A stretch of DNA of 64,000 nt from Tubiluchus corallicola (GCA_030141605.1 JAQGDQ010000023.1:986328-1050327); one strand, 5' to 3'. Counted from the stretch's first letter, positions 10,929-64,000 are shown. Notes: generated by a model not told the origin, from the sequence alone. A program made the numbers and translations.

Positions 10929-13560
10929 TATATGATATATATATATAGATTGGGTAAATTATACTAGTTCTAGTGAATTATTTTTAAATACACTTGAAGA
11001 TAATCTATTAGCACAATGAGTTTTGTCAGCTGCTCATAATGATACTAGTGATCATAATTCTATATACTTTGAATGGACATATGTAGTTACGTAAATACCA
11101 ATAACTATAACAAAGTTGTTAAATTGTTTAGCAAGGCCAATTTTAGATATGCTAATAATGCATTCAGTGCTTATCATTGGGAACAAGATTTTTGTGGTAG
11201 AGATATAGACAGTTGCTGAAGTCTATTTGTCAATAGATATAATACTGTTGTAAATGATATCCCTGCAAAGCAGTTTTCAGCTGGTACATCTGTTAAACCG
11301 GCATGGCAGAAGTCAGCAATTGTAACATAAAAGTGCAAACAAAAGGCTAAAGCATGGAAGAAGTATACTCATTATCATTCTTACGCACACAAATCACTCT
11401 TCAATGAGTCTACTAAAGCCTTGGGAACTCTTTGATTGAATCTTGTAAAATATATGAGAGAAACTTGGTTTTAAATGCCAAACCTAACCCTAGAATTTTT
11501 TCAACTACACCAACCAGTTCATAAAGCCTAAGAATTCTATTGATAATTTACTTAGGTCTGCTGATAAAGTCTTAGTGGAGGACTTTAGTGGATAAAGCTG
11601 AAGTTTAAACGATTTTTTCACGTCAGTATTTATTGCAAAATCTAACGTCAGTCTGAATGTGTAGGCCCAACTCTTAGTCGGGTGTTTGAGAAAGTGAACT
11701 TTTCCATTCACTCTGCAATAAAGCAGCGACAAAAAATAGATGCAACTAAAGCAAAACGTCTCAATGAAATCATTCCACTGATGTAGACGAATTGTGCACA
11801 TGTCCTTGGCAAACCGTTTTATTTCTTGTTCAGAAAGTCCTTAGATTCATCACAACTGTCACAGGATTGATGTGATGCCAATGCGTCTCTACTGCCAAAA
11901 AAGGGTCCAAGGAAATTAAGCAATCATCATCCAGTTTCTTTGACAAGCATCATAGTGAAGACATTAGAATGTAATTCAGGAACAATTCGTTGAGTTTTGT
12001 TTAGCTGAGAACTTGATCAATCTGCATAACCATGGGTTGCAGAAATGTAAATCTTGCTCATCTAATCTCATTGAAGTCCTTGATGTTTGGACTACGACTT
12101 GTGATAACCTACGAGAAGGTGTAGACGTGATATACCTTGACTGTCATAAATCCTTCGCCACCGTGCCACATAAGCTTTTACTAGCTAAAAGTCTACATTA
12201 CTATTAGAGGTTGTATTCTTAAATGGATAAAGGCTTTCTTAGTTAATCATTGATAGCAGGTGGTCATAAATGGCACATGTTCTAGTTGGAGCCATGTTAC
12301 TAGCAGAGTTCCGTAAGGATTTGTATTAGAATCTATTTTGTTTTTACTGTTCGTTAATGATCTACCAGATTCAGTCACTCTGGATATTAGTATGTTCTAC
12401 CAATGAAACTAAAGCATACACCAAAGTGCTTTCTACAGTTGATTCATTCTGCCTTCAGCAGGATTTGTAGTTCCAGTTGTAATTGCTGATGCAGCTTAAT
12501 GCTGACAAATGTGTAGTGTTACAATTTAAAGCACAAATTCCAGTGCAGTATTATTTGAATGCCAAAGAGTTAACAAATGTTTTACAACATAATGATCTTG
12601 GTGTAATTACTTCTCACGACCTTAAACCTTCTGCTTATATAACTAAAACATGTAAGAAGGCAAACAGGCTGATTGGTTTGATCTAGCGATCTTTTGTTAA
12701 TCGTGAGTCGAAACAGTTTTAACTCTGTATAAGGCAGACATACGACGCATGCTGAAGTATTCAAGCGTAGTCTGGTCTCCTTCATTTCAGTCTGATATCA
12801 AGCGATTACAGAAAGTCCCAGAAGCCAATATTCATGTTATACAGTTGATATACGTACAGAGATATGCACTTTCCTTTCCTACAGCAAAGAGAAACGGCTT
12901 ATTTACACGAGGTATATAAGTACCTGAATGGGGATATTACTTTCGTGCGAGAAAGCTGTGTCTTTACAGTCCACTTATCGTCACTCAAAGAAATTGTTTA
13001 AACCCTACGTAAGCACTAACTATAAGATTTTGTAAGAGCACTATGGTTTCAATTGTGCCACCACTCCCCCGTCACTTTGGTTACATCCTACTTGTGACAT
13101 AGGCATTACTACTTAACTGTTAGCCTCCGCTCAATCTGGGCTTCCCTGTTGTAAGCCAGCTGTAACAATACAACCTTAAGCTGATGAGTCTGTTGCTGTG
13201 AAACTTCTTTACTGTTTTCAATAAAATAGTTTATTTTGCTTAAATCTGTGCAGCTTTGTTACCTGTCAATGACTTTACAATTTTCTTTTCTCTTCGTGTA
13301 GTGGACATAGCTTACCAGAGAATATTGTCAGTGCACCAAATTTAAACCAATTTAAGGAGAGATTAAGGGCTTCAAGATAGTTATGCTTTAGGTAGCCAAT
13401 ATTTTTTTATGAAAAGTTTGAACAAATTCAAGTAACTAACCACATTTATTTTACAGCATTACGCATTGCTTGACTATCCCTACTAATTCATTTTGAAATT
13501 TTATCAACAGAATTACAGTGTACTTGACTGTAACTAATATAAATTTTGAATAAAACCATT
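10435..13560 (+). mobile_element. CR1/Jockey-type LINE relic (endonuclease plus reverse transcriptase)
   Basis: Plus-strand frames, broken by stops and shifts, give an endonuclease piece (NPDIVAVTDT, then SSEFVPHDYEIV, then VLGDFNLPDI) from about 10436. Reverse-transcriptase blocks follow: HPVSLTSIIVKTLE near 11929, VIYLDCHKSFATVPHKLLL near 12127, LFVNDLP near 12346, then NADKCVVLQF and NVLQHNDLGVITSHDLKPS near 12500-12620. LKYSSVVWSPSF lies near 12750, and SLPENIVSAPNLNQFKERL is close to the 3' end near 13340. This order is that of non-LTR elements of the CR1/L2/Jockey group. The YxDD box has decayed to YTNE. No intact frame remains. A (TA)n tract interrupts it at 10896-10947. Confidence 0.85.
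10896..10947. repeat. (TA)n microsatellite
   Basis: Nearly pure alternating TA of about 50 bp with one short interruption, inside the LINE relic that starts near 10435. Confidence 0.95.
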
Positions 13561-14020
13561 ATTCACCATAATAACGCACAACAAACAGCAGACTTATAGG
13601 GCGCCGTCTACCGCATTACCTCATAGACTGCACTAGTGTTATTGCGCATGTGCTAAATTTGTGAAACGGGACAACCGGCGGATCTCTTGTAGGCTGTAGG
13701 ACATTGAGCTTGGTATCAGATTTTAATTGTGGGTTTCTAATAATTTGTTTAATTACTATAAAATTATAATAATTCGTTAATGCATTAATCAGTGTAGGTG
13801 GATTAAGTTTGCTAAGACACCTAAATTTAACTTTAAAATGTGCTTAATTGAGAAAAAATTCCAGTATTTATTAACTTTTGTCTAGTTTTGCTTTGCCCAA
13901 AGTAAAGCCATTTTCATCACCTTTTTGGTTTATTATTTTTCTATTTGCTATTTTAAGAGCAACGTTTGTCATAAATGAATGAGTACAGTGAGTGTGATAT
14001 GATAATAACTTGCCTTTATA
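13561..14020. other. Spacer between two LINE relics
   Basis: No frame or repeat is recognised. The stretch is AT-rich apart from a slightly GC-richer patch near 13600-13700. Confidence 0.35.
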
Positions 14021-14029
14021 AAATATTTA

Positions 14030-16600
14030 ATTCAGCTTGGCATTTAATGAGAGACTATACCCAATACAACAACATTCATACTTAATCGATTTAGCAAAAA
14101 TGGCCCGGACCTCTATATACATGACTGATGAAATACGTACACATGTAAACACTCTGGTTAATAATGTCGAACATTGCCTTGATGTACATGCACCATATAA
14201 AAACGTAAAACAATTCCCACAGCTAAGTAAACTCAATAACAAAAGCAGCTGGACAACACCTGAACTTGAAAAACTAAGAATAGCAAAAATAGAATGTATA
14301 ATATATTTGTGCGTCTGTATAATTTATAGACTGTATAATATATATAATTATATATATTGTAATATATAATATATTATAATGTATGTTAAAAAATATGCAC
14401 TGTAGTAGGCCAGTAATTTAAACTTTAAAAGTATGAATGTGACGTCACGGCTGGCTTATTTCGATTCTCTCTGTACCAAACAGGTTAGCGAGGGAGTTCC
14501 ATTTTTGATACGAAGCAGGACTGACATATTGCTGTTATAATTTTTTCTATACCGTTATGATACTACTTCGAATTAAAATAAAGTTTTAAAAATAAGTTAC
14601 AAACGAGTTCGAGCACTTTGTCAAGAACAATGTATAATATAATATCATGTATGGAAAAAGACCAAAACTAAAACAATCATAACAATTAAAAAAAATGAGA
14701 AATCAGTTTAATAATCTTAATAAATGATTGAAAAATAAACATATACGACAACAATGTAAAAACGCAACAAATACTAAAGAAAAATGGAAAACTATTAACA
14801 ATGGAATAAATAAATGTGCAACAAACTAACGCGTATTAACACAGTTAAAATCAACAACACTGTTATTACTGAGCCCAAAGATATTGTCAACATGTTAAAT
14901 GTTAGGAGAGTGGCTTCTCAAATTAACAATAATATAATTAAATTCAAAAACAAATCGACTAACACATTATTTTCATTCACAAGCGTTACAGTAGGAGAAA
15001 TTATGGACATATTAAATAACCTAAATTCTAACAAAGGGAGTGGACCATCAGATATTCCTATCAAAATTCTAAAATATAGTGCACCTGTAATAGCCACGCA
15101 TATGAATTTCATTGCTAATCAGATAATTATGAGAGGCGGATTTCCAACTGCATGGAAAATGGCAAGCGTGACTCGAACCCACAATAAAAGTCTCAAAATG
15201 TGACCCCATGAATTATCGCCCAGTTTCTGTAATACATTGTTTTTGTAAATTTGGGAAAGGATTATTTATGATCAGATAAGTTCATATGTAAATAAACATG
15301 AACTTTTATCAAAACATCAGTTTGGCTTCCGTAAACACCATTCAACCATTGACGCCCTAATAGACACTTACAGAAAACTGGAGACACAGCTCTGTCGACA
15401 AATAATACATTTTAGCGGCATTTTTAGATTTAAGTAAAGCATTCGATAGTATTAATCTCAAACTACTTTTCGATAACTTAAAACAAATCAGATTTGATTC
15501 GATATTATTAAAACTGATACAAACTTATCTCAGAAATAGACAACAACGAGTAAAGTTAGATACAGCCAACTTTTCTGACTGGGCTATGTTAGACAGAGGT
15601 ATATCATAAGGAATATTATTGGGTCCGTTATTATTTTGCCCATATATAAGCAACATATCCAGTGTATTACAACACTCACAAATTACACAATACGCTGATG
15701 ACACTACAATCTACTAACCCATGAAAATATCCAAATTATCTAAAAAAAGATATAGGAAATAAAAATATCGCATTTAGCCACTACAAGCTAAAAATGAATA
15801 CTGATAAAACGGAATTCATGATACTGTTATCCTCATTAAGTACTATTGACTCGTCATCAACCACTTAACAATAGACAATGATGTAATCGAACAAACTAAT
15901 AATGTTAAATTTCTGGGCAAACAGGGAGACAATAGACTTTTATGTGATAAGCACTTTAATAACATATACACAAAAATGGCATCTAGCACATCACATCTCC
16001 GAAAGCTTCAACAACTAACCTAAGAAAAACCTTAAAACTTAGTGTCATTGAAGCACAGAAAGAATATTTTACTCTGCTCTTTTTATATAAATACATTAAC
16101 AACATCAACATAGCATTTCAAGATAATAGATTTTTTCCAAATCCTATCGTCGGCTCCAGTACAAGCAATCTAAAACAAATTAGGACAAATACCCACTATG
16201 GAACGAACTCTATAATCAAGCAAGCAATTCTACTTTGGAATTCTACCATTACAGGTTAAACAAATCAGGTCCCTATCAGCGTTCAAAACAAAACTAAAAT
16301 CATTAATATTAACCAAATATGAAATACCATTACACCAGTACAACATACACACCAATGCAGAATTTATGTATCCACGGCCATATTAACTAAATCATAATTT
16401 TTATATTTGTGAATAGTTTTATTTTATTTGTAGATATGTTTTATTTTTATTCGTCATTACTTTTCGTTACTGCACAGTAGTTTAGATTGCACCCATGCAT
16501 TTGCTTTTAGCAGTGCGTTTTTATTAACTAATACTAATTGATCATCTCTGCAAAGTCTTTATTCAGTGATTATCAATGTATTTTAATGGCAAATAAAGAT
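14030..16600 (+). mobile_element. LINE relic with YADD reverse transcriptase
   Basis: The plus strand reads NNKSSWTTPELEKLRIAKIE near 14240-14296, then, after a break, NATNTKEKWKTINNGINK near 14770. Next come IMDILNNLNSNKGSGPSDIP (15002-15060), MNYRPVSVIHCFCKIWERI near 15209, LLSKHQFGFRKHHSTIDALI near 15306, and SQITQYADDTTIY near 15678-15716, which holds the catalytic YADD. FLGKQGDN near 15910 and a C-terminal region to about 16380 follow. Block order and wording are those of a Jockey/CR1-like LINE. Frameshifts and stops break it into several pieces. The 3' end carries AAATAAAG near 16591 and runs into an inverted repeat. Confidence 0.85.
14297..14645. mobile_element. Short AT-rich insertion inside a LINE
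   Basis: The LINE protein text stops after KLRIAKIE at about 14296 and resumes as MYGKRPKLKQS at about 14645. The roughly 350 bp between them has no LINE character. Both edges contain TGTATAATATA-like words, so this may be a small non-autonomous element. Terminal repeats and the duplication were not resolved. Confidence 0.4.
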
Positions 16601-16685
16601 TATCACTTTTATGCCAACTCTAGAGCCAAGTATATATATATATACTTGACTCTAGAGTTGGAATAAAAGTGATATTTTATTTTAT
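16590..16685. repeat. Long inverted repeat with (TA)n loop at a LINE 3' end
   Basis: The left arm (16601-16636, holding CCAACTCTAGAGCCAAG) is the near-perfect reverse complement of the right arm (16638-16674, holding CTTGACTCTAGAGTTGG). There are about two differences in 36 bases. Weaker pairing continues outwards through AAATAAAGAT on the left and ATTTTATTTTA on the right. The loop is alternating TA. Confidence 0.9.
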
Positions 16686-17330
16686 TGACTGTATAATGTG
16701 CGTTCAATTAATTATTTAAAGCATATTTATATTTTAAATTATTATTATTAAACAAACAAGGGGGACAGACGCTGCCACTAAGTTAAACTCGTCTCAGTTT
16801 CTGACAGATTCTGGCGCGTTATTTGGACATTCCGTTAACCCATACGCTTTAAGGGCTGGTGCGGTACATGGCGCCTTAAGGTCCACTGACATTAGCACAG
16901 CCGCGGTTATCACTTTCACGGTTATCCGGTACCGAAAAATCCGCAACTGTATCCGATCCACGGATTTTATTATTATTATTATTATTATTAAGAACATTTA
17001 GAAAATATACGTTATTTTATAAAAGATGAGACTGGCAGGCTGTCTTAGCTCTTAAGCCAGCCTACATTGTGAAGTGGCAAAATCAAAATACATCCGTTGA
17101 CATTACTTACATATAAAAAACGATAAAATATATACAAAGTGTAAATTTATCAAAATGGGGAAACATACGACTGCAAGTAGTGCAAGTTCACGCTTGCGTT
17201 GTTTTTTTAACTCGTCTGTGGATGGCAGATAAAAAATTGCTCAGTCACCATAGCAATGCCCATCCAGTGTAGATATACAGTATAATATATATAATAGACA
17301 TACAGTATCATCCAGTGACAATGTTTGGCC
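16686..17330. other. Spacer with ATT microsatellite
   Basis: A short (ATT)n run lies at about 16964-16990. The GC-richer segment 16800-16960 looks unlike its surroundings and may be part of an unrecognised repeat. No gene is supported. Confidence 0.35.
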
Positions 17331-19140
17331 CTGATTTAGAAATTGGCACCCTGTTATATGTGGATGACGTGTTATCAGTAGGGACTACAGAAACAATGAT
17401 TAAAGCAGCAGAGAATTTTAGGGAGATAGAACTCAAAAAATGATGACCTTCAACTTACATGACAACTAATATGACAAAAAAGAGAAACAGTAAAGACCTA
17501 ATATTGAATGTAAAAAAATGGCCAAATTACACGAACTCATGAATATAAATACTCGGGAGACTGGTTTAATAGCAAAAATAATTATCAGCTTATGTTTGAA
17601 AAAAGAAAAGATAAAATGAAATTTATGATTTTAGAAATAATGAAAATTGGTAATAATAAATTGGTTTGGAACTACTGTTACAGCTGTTCGGCTAATGCTG
17701 TACGAAAACACAGTAATACCATCAATAATCAATAATGCTGAGACTTGGACCAATTTCACCAAATCAGAAATAGATAAATTAGAAAGTAAACAAAAAGAAG
17801 CACTAGCAAAAATTTTAAAAAGATTCAAAAAGATAGTACGCCATATTGGGGCATGTTAAGTGAAACAAAAATCTGGCCAATGATTTGTATCGTAGATTAT
17901 AAAAATTAACGTATTATCATCTATTAATGAACTCAAGTGATGAAAGAATGGCAAAATAAGTTCTAAAAATCAGGGGCGGAACTAGATGTGGCAAGCAGGG
18001 GGGGGGCGCAAAAATTTTCTGGGAGGGCGAGGTATCCGAAGTGGTTAAATAATGGTTAAGCCAATTTTTAACCCCTTTTATACTGCATGCAGGCCTATAA
18101 TTAGCATGTGTGTAGCGGACAGAGCACTAATGAGAAAATTAACTCTCAGTTAACATAACGTTATTAATGTGCCTCTAACTAAATTGTTATTTACAGAAAT
18201 TTATCACACACAAGTTTTAAGAAAATAATACGCAGGAAATAATGTCAAAATGAAATGTGGAACGACACTCCTTGGACAAAAAAGTCTAAAGTTTTCAAAA
18301 AGTCTCAAATTTCAGCATGATACCGCTGCTACACCAGCATCCTATAGCTGTGCACACAGACCTGTTGGCCCGTGTGCAGAGCCTGTGACTGTGTGTGGTC
18401 CCTGTAGGCCTACACTGTGATAGGCACCTCTATGCACACTGAGTTTTGTCTGCACGTACACTGAAGCTACCAAACATTTTTTACCTAATTCTAATTCATA
18501 TTGAAAATGATTACATGCGAACTGCAATTTTCACTGCAAAAAAATTATTTATCCGATTTTGCAGGGGGGGCGAATTTTCACAGGGGGGCGCGTGCCCCCT
18601 CGCTCCCCCCTAGTTCCGCCCCTGCTAAAAATGCAAATTAATAGTAACTTTAATAATGTTGGTATTCAGAAATGAAACACATCATGAATGAATATAATAT
18701 TGATATACATACAGTGCATATAAATGTAATAACCAAATCTAGATGGAAATGGTATGTAAAGAATGAAATTCAATTATTTATAGAAAGAGAGCTTAAAACT
18801 AAAATAGATACTATAACAAAATTAAGATTTTTAAAAAACAGAACTTTCCAAAGACAAATGTAGGTTAGACGAAATGAAAGATATTATGTCAATTTGACTT
18901 AGTATGATAGATGTTAAAGTAAATTTCAAAAATCTGTATAAAGAGGATCTTAAATGTTCTCTATGTCAGGTAGCAGAGGATACTACCGAGCATCTTTTTG
19001 AATGTAAGGCTGTGTATATCAACAAGTTGGGCCTATCTGCGAAAGATATAAGTGAATGGAACATAAATAAATTACTACTGACTAGGATGTATGTTAACGA
19101 GCTGTTGAAACAAAAAGTATATTTAAAGACGAGTGAATAG
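17331..19140 (+). mobile_element. LINE relic with YVDD box and C-terminal zinc-binding motif
   Basis: The plus strand reads GTLLYVDDVLSVGTTETMIK near 17346-17410, where YVDD is the reverse-transcriptase catalytic box. AVRLMLYENTVIPSIINNAE and ETWTNFTKSEIDKLESKQKE follow near 17690-17800, then a frameshifted YWGMLSETKIWPM near 17848. After an interrupting hAT element, the text resumes at 18672 and ends with CSLCQVAEDTTEHLFEC (about 18957-19007), a CX2CX8HX3C motif. This layout fits a non-LTR retroelement whose C terminus binds zinc, as in several R2/NeSL-like and related families. The N-terminal half is missing. Clade placement is uncertain. Confidence 0.75.
17971..18624. mobile_element. hAT-type MITE nested in a LINE
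   Basis: It starts CAGGGGCGGAACTAG and ends CTAGTTCCGCCCCTG, a 15-bp perfect terminal inverted repeat. The identical 8-bp sequence CTAAAAAT flanks it at 17963-17970 and 18625-18632. It is 654 bp, non-coding, with poly-G/C runs just inside each end. It splits the YVDD LINE, so it inserted later. Confidence 0.95.
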
Positions 19141-22100
19141 TAAAAGCAAATTGACGCCAAAGATATTTGGTGCGATTTGTAAATCAAATTGATCGTGTTG
19201 TTGCTCTCGCAAACAGACACTTTTTATTGATGTCTGTTTACTCGCCACCGGTGGTGAAGAGGTTCGAGCGTATCCACGGTAGTGTGATGTTATAAGCTAC
19301 AGCAAGACAGTGAACATAGCAGCTGCATGTGGCAAATACCATGGCAACCTATTGTTCCAGCTAAGCTGTGACCTGCTGCTGCGTGAAATTTTACACAATT
19401 TTTTTACAGATATTAGCGCACAAAAAGTTTGTCCTACATTTGCATAAATAACATATCCGATTGGATATTTCCGATTCGACAGTGAAGATGTTGATTGTTT
19501 TTGTTTAAGTACGCGAATATTTGAAGATGGCTGTTTTTGTTTAAGTAAGCGAATAATTTAATTACTTGAGAAAAATCCGCCAGTACCCTCTGAAAAACGC
19601 TTCACTACTGAACAAAACAGCATAAAACAGTTACGAAATTTACCAATAACGCACAAAACGCAAAAACGATCTTGACACAAAAGTGTGATCATTAAAGGGC
19701 TTAAGAACCGCTCTTACTAGATCCGTTGGCTCTTTTTACCTGCAACTACTCATTGCAACAAAATTAATGAATATTGTGTAAAAAGTGAAATTTCTCAGCA
19801 AGTTAATCAGACAAGATAATGAAAGTTGTAATTGCACTATTTGCAGTCGCATGAGATCACTGAACTAGGGCAAATGTGATATATGTGTGAAATTTGAACA
19901 TCTGCAGATCCGCAAGATTTATGTAGGGAGCTGGGAGTTATAATCACTGATCTTTACTAAATCACTAGCCAGACCCTGCAAACGAATTCTGCTTGCAAAC
20001 CTTAAACGAAAACTCACACCACACGATGTACATACATCGCCCCACCATAGCATACCTATCACACACACACACGCACACCACAAGCCGTAACTGTCATGAA
20101 AAAAACAAAAAAAGTTGTATTGAAATTGGGTAAACTTTTTGTGCAAACCACTGTAAGTTTTACCTCACATAATTTTTTCATTGGTTTTAATGGGAGGTAA
20201 ATAGAATCTAATCTATAGATATGACTATAACATAGCATGATCAATTTTGTGAAAGGCTTTTAGACCACAGATACAAACTAGGCACCATGTATTCTTATAA
20301 TTTTTTATTATTATTATTAATATTTACAATGTACTCATAGCATGCAAAGAGAAATACAATAAAAATTAACAATAAAGTAGAGACAATTAATACAATAATC
20401 AGAATACAATTCCACATACAGTTAAGTACCGTTGTATACAAGGGTTTCAAACTGCTATACGTGTCCTGTCGTGCCTTTTTCACTTCAATTTGTGTTAACT
20501 ATCATATATCAGATACAATTTATTTTCTAATTTAGCCAGTGAAGCATGTCATACACAAAAAAATTTGAAATTGTCCTAACAAGCTAAATGTTGACGATGT
20601 TCGACATAATTAGTAATTAAACACTGAAGTTTGCAATATAGAAACATTAATAATAGCTAATTGTTGGTTAGGTAGTTGCTGGAAGAGTTACAGTAATATT
20701 TAAGTTACATAAACACAAGTAGTTAATATAGATTGTTTTAGAAGGAATTGTAATAAGGTCCAAAATTAATTATTCAGCTTTATATAAAAGATTGATTATA
20801 TTAACTTTTGTGCAACTGAATCTTATGCTTTCATCTGCCCCAAATTGATTAGCTTCATAAATCCATTTAAAGACCCTGCCGTCATCTATCGTTTCAATAT
20901 TATAAACCATGACATATAAACACTTAGACTAGAATATAATGACTGTTGCTCTAATATTTACAAAATTGATGTTGAACGCTTTGATATAATTATCACCTAC
21001 TGTTAATTTTCATACATGTTGTCATCCCTATAAACTAAAAGTCTAAACAAATGATAACCAATATAATTAAAAACATTAATTATCCCATTGCAATCTTATA
21101 ATGTGGTGAATTTAAATAAACCTTCCAAATAAACATCAAAAAGGAGATGACATTGCACCTTGCCAAACCCCCACCAATCTTGTCATTACATGACTTAACA
21201 CCATGCAATTGGCTGTTCAGTGTTTTAGCAGTTAAGTTTTAAGCTACAAAAAATGAAACAATTTGACATGTTCTACTTAATCATACAACTTTGAACAATC
21301 TATTAATAAAAACAAAATACAAGAACTTATTCATATAATAGGGTACCAGTTATTTTAATACACATAGTTACAGCTATAACACACCCAGTAATTTACTAGT
21401 GACTGAAATCTGTTGCTGATGGCCTAAATGGGTATAACATTTGCAAGGTAGAGGTTATTTGGGACAATCAAGTTTACAATCATACAACTGCAAAGCATAA
21501 TGAGATGCAGATGCAATACTATAATTCAATCAGAAAACAATCTGCAGAACCATCTGCTTTTCTTTCTAATTTTTCAGCTGAAATGGTATTGCTTGTAACT
21601 GAGGCAAGTTGCTTATAGTCACATTTGGACTTCTAACAAACGACTAAAATAAACATTTCCCAAAACTGGGAGCATGTTTGCACTGCAGGCTGAATACGTC
21701 TAGATTAGATTGCTTTACACCTTATATATGTAGATAGCTTACTATTATTATTTCCTAATATTGTTCATTATTTAAAAAGAATAAGCATCCATCTATTTTC
21801 ATGAGGCAATGACGTTTTTTGCACTGTTTAGAGTGCAGCTTTAATTGAATAAACTACAGTGGTTGACTATTTACCCATTTACTAGCCAAATCAACAGCTA
21901 TTGCCAGCAAAATAAAACCAATAGATTGATTGATACCAACAAACAGTCTGCTCATTACAAGAAAGTCGATTTAGGTAAATGGAAGCAGCTGGGGAATTGT
22001 AACAGACTTTTTGTTTATTTTTGCAACAAAAACAATTAACTCTATCAGGAAAATTTAATTATACACGTAGTCTCATTTTGATATATGCATTAAATCTGTA

Positions 22101-22700
22101 TTTCACAAAATAAGTACAAATTGAATTCTAAACAATTATTCACACAAGTGTGCAAATATGCGTGTAGGATTATAAAGACAACTGCAATAAACAATCATGC
22201 TTAAGGCGTGTTTAATGAAAAATAACAGCACGTGCATTTTTTAAATTAGTACCATTTCAGCTTTCTGCATTACTGATGCAATTAAAAATAAATTACAGCT
22301 ATAAAATTAATAATATCCAAATAATTCTTTATTTACAGGCCTTAAAGCAGGGTAGAATGTTAAGTTCAAATTACAGCTTTTTCTTCAGTTACTTCAATCC
22401 ACTATATGCGATTGATGAAAAAATTTTAGTAACAAGGTAGCAGCAAGCAAAGTTTTAGCATGACAACATAGGTACCCAAGCTGTGTTGCTTTATTACTGC
22501 CACTAAGCGTAGCTAACTTTGCGGATTTCTAATCATTCTTACTTTTTAAATGTCCCACTGCCAGAGTTACAATAGTAATACTAACACTAATACTAATATT
22601 AAAGCAATTATTATCATTGCAAAAATGCTTCAAAATTGCAGAAAAAATCATAGCCATTCAGTAACTTCTAACCTAGGTCAAATATAGTTTTCATTAAATT
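19141..22700. other. Intergenic sequence downstream of PI4KA, no gene recognised
   Basis: AT-rich sequence with short chance frames, a small (CA)n run near 20060-20080 and a TTATTATTATT run near 20305. I see no domain, RNA gene or complete transposon. Confidence 0.4.
19483..19558. repeat. Two-unit tandem duplication
   Basis: A unit of about 38 bp beginning GAAGATG and containing TGTTTTTGTTTAAGTA then GCGAATA occurs twice in a row with a few differences. Confidence 0.8.
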
Positions 22701-22790
22701 TAGGCAGAATAGTTAAAATCTTTATTGCTGTACTTGCATTAGCCAAAAAAGCCATGGCTATTAGCCAATTAAGCTATCATAACAATAATA

Positions 22791-22796
22791 TTTATT
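22791..22796 (-). terminator. Candidate polyadenylation signal of PI4KA
   Basis: On the minus strand this is AATAAA, about 295 nt past the PI4KA stop codon. A second AATAAA lies at 22721-22726. Either could end the transcript; the choice needs cDNA. Confidence 0.3.
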
Positions 22797-23090
22797 TTAG
22801 ATTAAATTCACAAAGATTACTTCTGACACAGTAGCATTTTTAATGTGTTTTCCCACGTACGCGCAAGCACAGACATCCGAGCCATCATGCCGAAACTAAT
22901 ACAGTTTTTTTTTTGTTTGTACAAAGCTTTCCTGTTAAATTTAATATGGTTATCAGAAATGTCTAAACTACATTTTGACACCCAATCACATATTTTGCCT
23001 TCAGAGCAGCTTTAAAACTCAATTGTGCCATTTTGGCAAGATTTCTACTTGCACATTACCTGCATGCAGGTACAAAAAAGTAAAGCATTT

Positions 23091-63775
<40,685 letters not shown>

Positions 63776-64000
63776 CTACAGGTACATAGAAATTAAACCT
63801 TTATATAGCTACTTTAGAAAATTAAATTCTTATGTCACCACTACATATGTAAAAGTGTGAAAATTAGTTAGCAAAAATATTTGCACTTTTGCACTTGAGT
63901 TTAAATAGCAACTTTAAAAATATAATTTTTAGAACATAGTTTAGTGGCAATGTTGAAACTTAACAACGCCAACATCTGCACATTTTTAATGAGTCATCAT

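Noticed and set aside
16794-16997. A 67-codon minus-strand frame in a GC-richer patch
   Set aside because: It ends in an ATT-repeat run of isoleucines and has no domain; probably chance.
19336-19348. X-box-like ATACCATGGCAAC (RFX site) for the ciliary LRRC56 gene
   Set aside because: It lies about 13 kb from the LRRC56 start inside transposon-rich DNA, the match is only partial, and a similar half-match occurs at 40390, so chance is likely.

Overview
The window is AT-rich, intron-rich eukaryotic DNA from a metazoan, probably a non-vertebrate animal. The evidence is two animal-type multi-exon genes with GT-AG introns, many relics of several transposon classes, and no operons. The species cannot be named from the sequence. 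No RNA gene, CRISPR array or prokaryotic feature is supported. Both host genes lie on the minus strand.

Positions 1-6294 hold the 5' half of an LRRC56-like leucine-rich-repeat gene (outer-dynein-arm assembly, ciliary). Three coding exons are visible at 6181-6294, 3399-3547 and 1102-1281; the rest lies left of position 1. A hAT transposon with a perfect 8-bp target-site duplication sits in its first intron.

Positions 6295-23090 separate the two genes. They are packed with decayed mobile elements: a Tigger/pogo-like element (8630-9802), a CR1/Jockey-type LINE (about 10435-13560), a second LINE (about 14030-16600) ending in a long inverted repeat, and a third LINE with a YVDD reverse-transcriptase motif that is split by a hAT element.

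Positions 23091-64000 are the 3' half of a PI4KA orthologue (phosphatidylinositol 4-kinase III alpha). Twenty-four coding exons join in one continuous frame to give 1097 C-terminal residues: the alpha-solenoid end, the helical domain and the complete lipid-kinase domain. The N-terminal half lies beyond position 64000. Its introns hold three more Tigger-like copies, two more hAT-type elements, a tRNA-derived SINE, several LINE fragments, a composite LINE and long simple repeats, including a CT/GA tract of about 500 bp.

The two genes are neighbours on one strand but show no functional link. I found no convincing new multi-gene system. The observations most worth checking are the LINE composite inside a Tigger copy (54345-57985), the set of transposons with intact target-site duplications, the inverted repeat at a LINE 3' end, and the pyrimidine tract next to a PI4KA splice donor.
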